NCBI GenBank assembly: GCA_020845475.1
Contig: JADLFN010000039.1
Coordinates: 62,001-126,000, forward strand
Reading direction: 5' to 3'
Source of the DNA: Planctomycetota bacterium
Lineage (GTDB): Bacteria > Planctomycetota > UBA8742 > UBA2392
DNA length: 64,000 nt
This document shows, piece after piece, positions 61,068 through 64,000 of the stretch (positions are counted from its first letter, which is position 1; the number at the start of each line of letters is the position of its first letter). The position numbers and the translations under genes were made by a program. The notes beneath the pieces were generated by a model, which was given only the letters and a program-made list of their open reading frames with translations, did not search any database and was not told the origin of the DNA.

Positions 61068-61820
61068 TCAGCGTGCGCGCTGCAGGCTGTCGCGCAGCGC
61101 CGCGCCGATTTCGGGCGCGCTTGCGTTTGCGCTGAGAGATACAAAGCGCGGCTCGCCCTGCTCGCTTGCGCCAATCAGCAGCACAGGAATCGAGAGGGCG
61201 AAATAGCGCATGTAGTCCGAGACAGCCCGAACGGAAAAACGGGGCAGGGAGGCATCACAGATCAGCACACCGAACTTTTCGCGGTCGAGACGTTTGAAAG
61301 CGTCGTCGAAATCGCGGCTGATTTCGAGCGCGACACCGGCTTCAAGCGTGGCGGCCTTGACCTGCGCCAGCACCGGCTCGGAAACAGCGGCGAGAGCGCG
61401 CACACTGTCATTGAGCGTGTTCAGCCGGCCGTTGCTGGAAGAAAGTGCGCGGCCTTTGCCGGCCAGCACGCTCTCGATGCTGTTGAGCAGGTCGCGCGCC
61501 TTGAAGGGCTTGACCATGTAAGCGTCGGCGCCGGAGAGCCAGGCTTCGAATTCGTCTTCCATCGAATCGAGCGCGGTCAGGAAAATGATCGGAATGTTGG
61601 CGGTCTGCGCGTTGGCGCGAATGCGTCTGCTCAGTTCAAAACCGTCCACCTGAGGCATCATGACGTCCGAGACGATCACATCCACGCGGTGGTCAAAGAG
61701 CAATTCCTGAGCGGCCTGGGGCGCATTGGCTACCAGCACGGAGTAGTTGTTGCGCTGCAGCAAGGCGCGGATGATCTCGGTGACTGCGCGGTTGTCGTCA
61801 ATGAGCAAGACCGTGGGCAT
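61068..61820 (-). CDS. Response regulator with tandem receiver-like domains
   Basis: 250 aa from the ATG at 61820, with AAAGG upstream. The first domain is a canonical receiver: VLLIDDNRAV, VIVSDVMMPQVDG (Asp52) and AYMVKPFKARDL. After a linker with DSVRALAAVSEPV, a second, weaker receiver-like half follows: GVALEISRDFDDAFKRLDREKFGVLICDASLPRFS. It lacks the usual acidic pair at the front and a clear KPF motif. There is no DNA-binding or enzymatic output domain, so it likely acts through protein interactions. No kinase is adjacent. Confidence 0.88.
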   Translation of the reverse strand: MPTVLLIDDNRAVTEIIRALLQRNNYSVLVANAPQAAQELLFDHRVDVIVSDVMMPQVDGFELSRRIRANAQTANIPIIFLTALDSMEDEFEAWLSGADAYMVKPFKARDLLNSIESVLAGKGRALSSSNGRLNTLNDSVRALAAVSEPVLAQVKAATLEAGVALEISRDFDDAFKRLDREKFGVLICDASLPRFSVRAVSDYMRYFALSIPVLLIGASEQGEPRFVSLSANASAPEIGAALRDSLQRAR

Positions 61821-61921
61821 GGCTCGCCTTTCGTATCCCCAAGGTAGCGCACTACGCACGAAACGTCAAATACATAAAACCCGTGATGGCATGCATCTCT
61901 GCCTGAAACTCGGACTGGGCC

Positions 61922-61952
61922 AAAAGAAAACGCCCCCCGTAAGGGAGGCGTT
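61922..61952 (-). terminator. Terminator (minus strand)
   Basis: On the minus strand a 10-bp stem AACGCCTCCC / GGGGGGCGTT (one T-G pair) with a TTAC loop is followed by TTCTTTT. It lies 19 nt after the stop of the HTH membrane protein gene. Confidence 0.8.
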
Positions 61953-61971
61953 CGAAAGAACCGAAAGGCTG

Positions 61972-62994
61972 TTATTCGCCTTCCTTGGGAGTTTCCTTGG
62001 GAGCTTCACCGCCTGTGTCTGAGCCGGCACCACTGCTCACGCTCTCGCCCGAGAACTTGCGGATCACGTCCTGGCCGGGCCACATGATGTGGTCAGGCGA
62101 GGTTCCAACCGCCACCGGAATCGGCTGATTCTTGGCGTTGGGCTGGGACATGTCGATGCGGTAAGCGGACTGTTTGATCTCGTTCTGTTCGTTCTTGCCT
62201 TTAAGGTACATGTTGTAACCCGTCTGGCCCCAGAAACCACCGAGCACGTCGTCACCCTGAATCATGCCCATGGTCGGGAACGTGCAGAACAGGAACAGGA
62301 ACAGGATGAAGGTAATGCCCGTGAGCACCTTCCAAACGATGCCTTCGTTGGGCACGATTTCGACGTACTTGATCTGCTCCTGGATCTGCACCGGGCCGGG
62401 CATGCCCATGGGCGGGCCGGCAAAGCGAGCAGGCGCAGCAGCCTGCTGCGGCGGGGCTTCATCGAGTTCATCAAGGGCTTCGACGGGCTCGGTTTGCAGG
62501 CCGAGGTCGTCTTCTTCCTTGAGGTCGAGGCCGCCGGTTTCAATCTTCTGCGTGGCTTCGGCATCCTGGCCTTCACCGAAATCCAAGCCGCCGAGTTCGT
62601 CGGTTTCGTCGAACACCAGCTCTTCGGTGAGCGTCGCGTCCTGGTCTTCGCCGCCGCCGACATCGGACAGCTCGACAGTCGGCACCGAGGTGGCGCCGGT
62701 ATCTTCGAAGTCCTTGTCGCCGGAGATGTTGCCGAGGTCGAGCAGGGTTTCGTCGGTTTCTTCCTCGACGACCTGCAGGCCTTCGCCGCCGACCTGGGTC
62801 TCGCCCAGATCCACCTGCTCGCCCACGTCCTTCTGGCGAGTCGAGGCCAGGCTGTTGACGTCCTCCGCACGGAACTTCATGCGGTCTTCGTCGCGGAAGG
62901 CGCGAATCTGGCCCTCGGAAACGAGCCTTTTCAGCTCGTCTTCGTCCATCTCGAGTTCTTTGAGAACTTCATCGAACGAACGGTACTTGGTCAT
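61972..62994 (-). CDS. Excisionase-like DNA-binding domain fused to TM anchor
   Basis: 340 aa from the ATG at 62994. The N-terminus SFDEVLKELEMDEDELKRLV, then VSEGQIRAFRDEDRMKFRAED, matches the MerR/excisionase-type helix-turn-helix that reads like a short DNA-binding domain. An acidic disordered segment follows (about 50-170), with repeated ELDFGEG-like motifs. A single TM lies near 220-240 (GITFILFLFLFCTFPTM), then a domain of about 80 residues on the other side (GGFWGQTGYNMYLKGKNEQN). DNA binding at a membrane anchor is inferred. Likely cotranscribed with the next upstream gene. Confidence 0.8.
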   Translation of the reverse strand: MTKYRSFDEVLKELEMDEDELKRLVSEGQIRAFRDEDRMKFRAEDVNSLASTRQKDVGEQVDLGETQVGGEGLQVVEEETDETLLDLGNISGDKDFEDTGATSVPTVELSDVGGGEDQDATLTEELVFDETDELGGLDFGEGQDAEATQKIETGGLDLKEEDDLGLQTEPVEALDELDEAPPQQAAAPARFAGPPMGMPGPVQIQEQIKYVEIVPNEGIVWKVLTGITFILFLFLFCTFPTMGMIQGDDVLGGFWGQTGYNMYLKGKNEQNEIKQSAYRIDMSQPNAKNQPIPVAVGTSPDHIMWPGQDVIRKFSGESVSSGAGSDTGGEAPKETPKEGE

Positions 62995-63041
62995 TGCGTT
63001 GGTCCCGTTGATACGCGTTAGCTCGCGGCTGGGCCGCAAAG

Positions 63042-63075
63042 CTGTAAGCCTGCCGCTTGGGGGGCAGGCTTACAG
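63042..63075 (-). terminator. Probable terminator (minus strand)
   Basis: A 13-bp stem CTGTAAGCCTGCC / GGCAGGCTTACAG with an 8-nt loop lies 89 nt after the stop of the 63164 gene. The T tract is weak (CTTTG). Confidence 0.55.
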
Positions 63076-63163
63076 TATGGTGCAATTCGGCTTGCGGTTC
63101 AAGCCTGTATCTCGGCACTCCCAAGCCGTGATGCCGATATGACAGGGCCGTCAATTGCGCGTG

Positions 63164-63601
63164 CTACTTGCCCTGCTTGTCCAGGATCTTCTTGATTTCG
63201 CGCGGCGCAATCTTTTCCGAGCTGCCGCCGAGCTGCTTGTCATTGGCCCATTCCAGGCGCAGGTCATAGGTAATCGTGCGGGCCGCCACGAAGAAAAGCT
63301 CGGCCTTGCCTTCACTGCCGCGGGCGCGGAGCTGGTAGCACGCAATCTGGAGCGACTCAGGGTTGGCAGAATCGTCAATCGGGTTCTTGGTGCGCGTCAC
63401 GACCACGATGTACTCATTGTTCTGGTCGATCAGCAGCGAGGTCACCGTCCAGTCGGGGCCTTTGTCGCTGCCCGCGGCATACACCGGGTTCGCGCTGCCG
63501 GCGAACGTGTTGTAGGCGTACAGGCCGCCAATCACCGTGAGCATCAACGCGCAGCAGGCCAGCAGCGCGACACTGACATAACCCAGCACTTTCTTGTCCA
63601 T
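63164..63601 (-). CDS. Small membrane-anchored hypothetical protein
   Basis: 145 aa from the ATG at 63601, with GGAG 8 nt upstream; the track start at 63691 lacks such a site. One N-terminal TM (VSVALLACCALMLTVIGGLYAYNTF) is followed by a domain outside the membrane of about 110 residues with beta-strand character (WTVTSLLIDQNNEYIVVVTRT, KAELFFVAARTITYDL) and a basic C-terminus. No family recognised. It faces the HTH membrane protein and may share its operon. Confidence 0.78.
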   Translation of the reverse strand: MDKKVLGYVSVALLACCALMLTVIGGLYAYNTFAGSANPVYAAGSDKGPDWTVTSLLIDQNNEYIVVVTRTKNPIDDSANPESLQIACYQLRARGSEGKAELFFVAARTITYDLRLEWANDKQLGGSSEKIAPREIKKILDKQGK

Positions 63602-63745
63602 GACTTTCTCCAGGGCGGCAAAAGCCGCCAGCGGGGTGGAAGCACAATCGTTCAGCGGGGGTAGGGGAAGTGTAATTGAAGCCCCCGCCATATCAAGTGG
63701 AACGAAGCAGTCATGCGCTTACGCCTGCAAAAGAACTGGCAGCTA

Positions 63746-63916
63746 GGGGACTGTCCCCGCAGTTGGGGACTGTCCCCGCCTCAACTGGTCCCAAGGAAGG
63801 CAAGACCCTTTCGAAGTTGGCCCGAGCCGGCTGTCTTTTTCTTTTCATTGCCAAATCGATTGCGCCCGTTGAAACGGGGACAGTCCCTCGGCGCTATCGC
63901 GCCGGGGACAGTCCCC
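63746..63916. repeat. GGGGACTGTCCCC palindrome cluster
   Basis: GGGGACTGTCCCC occurs at 63746-63758 and 63765-63777. Its reverse complement (ACA centre) occurs at 63904-63916, and with one change at 63876-63888. The two left and two right copies thus form a larger inverted repeat. The rest of the 63602-64000 gap holds no gene I can support. Confidence 0.85.
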
Positions 63917-64000
63917 TCGCTGCATTCTCTCCTACTTTCGCGGCATCCCTGCTTGGACCTGTAGCCTGGCCTCGTTTTGCGCCGCTGCCATCTTCGGCGA

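Noticed and set aside
63713-63964. 83-aa ORF at the window end
   Set aside because: Made mostly of GGGGACTGTCCCC repeats; low-complexity translation, no ribosome binding site.

Overview
The window is 64 kb of dense, GC-rich bacterial chromosome with genes on both strands and short intergenic gaps. No ribosomal RNA, phage, insertion sequence or CRISPR array is visible. The mixture points to a planctomycete or another PVC-type Gram-negative bacterium from the environment. That mixture is very long secreted carboxypeptidase-regulatory-like proteins, several ECF sigma/anti-sigma pairs, a transmembrane Ser/Thr kinase, an excisionase-type DNA-binding domain joined to a membrane anchor, AddAB, HemJ, and many palindromic intergenic repeats. 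This placement is inference and no marker gene here settles it.

Layout. 1-4.5 kb: two tandem paralogous Lys/Glu-rich secreted proteins, a class V aminotransferase, a small unknown gene and glyA. 4.6-11.8 kb: two giant secreted multi-domain proteins that share an N-terminal module. 11.9-16.8 kb (minus): an OmpR-type two-component system and a Ser/Thr kinase. 16.8-25.1 kb: a parvulin-like PPIase, scpB, a hydrolase, a hemJ-like gene, a membrane protein pair, a methyltransferase, a thiolase and tRNA-Ser(CGA). 25.3-35 kb: argG and the addB-addA operon. 35.2-45.2 kb: mtfA, then three ECF sigma factor/membrane anti-sigma modules separated by maf, a YkgJ-like protein, a CDF transporter and a DinB-like protein. 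45.3-49.2 kb: a membrane-anchored peroxiredoxin-like protein interrupted by an in-frame TGA, a MOSC protein, a compact three-gene cassette ending in a PemK/MazF-type toxin, and a lipoprotein cyclophilin. 49.3-52.1 kb: gyrA. 52-64 kb: small unknown genes, hpt, two secreted proteins built from 13-residue repeats, an EVE protein, a 2-hydroxyacid dehydrogenase, a double-receiver response regulator and a membrane-anchored HTH protein.

The most exciting item is the redoxin gene at 45325-46107 (minus). Its reading frame is split only by a TGA at the position of the peroxidatic cysteine (W-TGA-AYC). A bacterial-type SECIS-like hairpin follows directly, with G and U in the apical loop about 18 nt downstream. 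I read it as an undescribed three-TM selenoprotein.

Two window-wide patterns also stand out. First, at least sixteen genes have a TAnnnT-type box ending 6-8 nt before the start codon and mostly no Shine-Dalgarno, which implies leaderless transcription; I used it to choose several starts. Second, many intergenic gaps hold inverted repeats whose arms are built from short degenerate words. Each locus or locus group has its own vocabulary, and one family (GAGAGATGG) occurs four times in four successive gaps.
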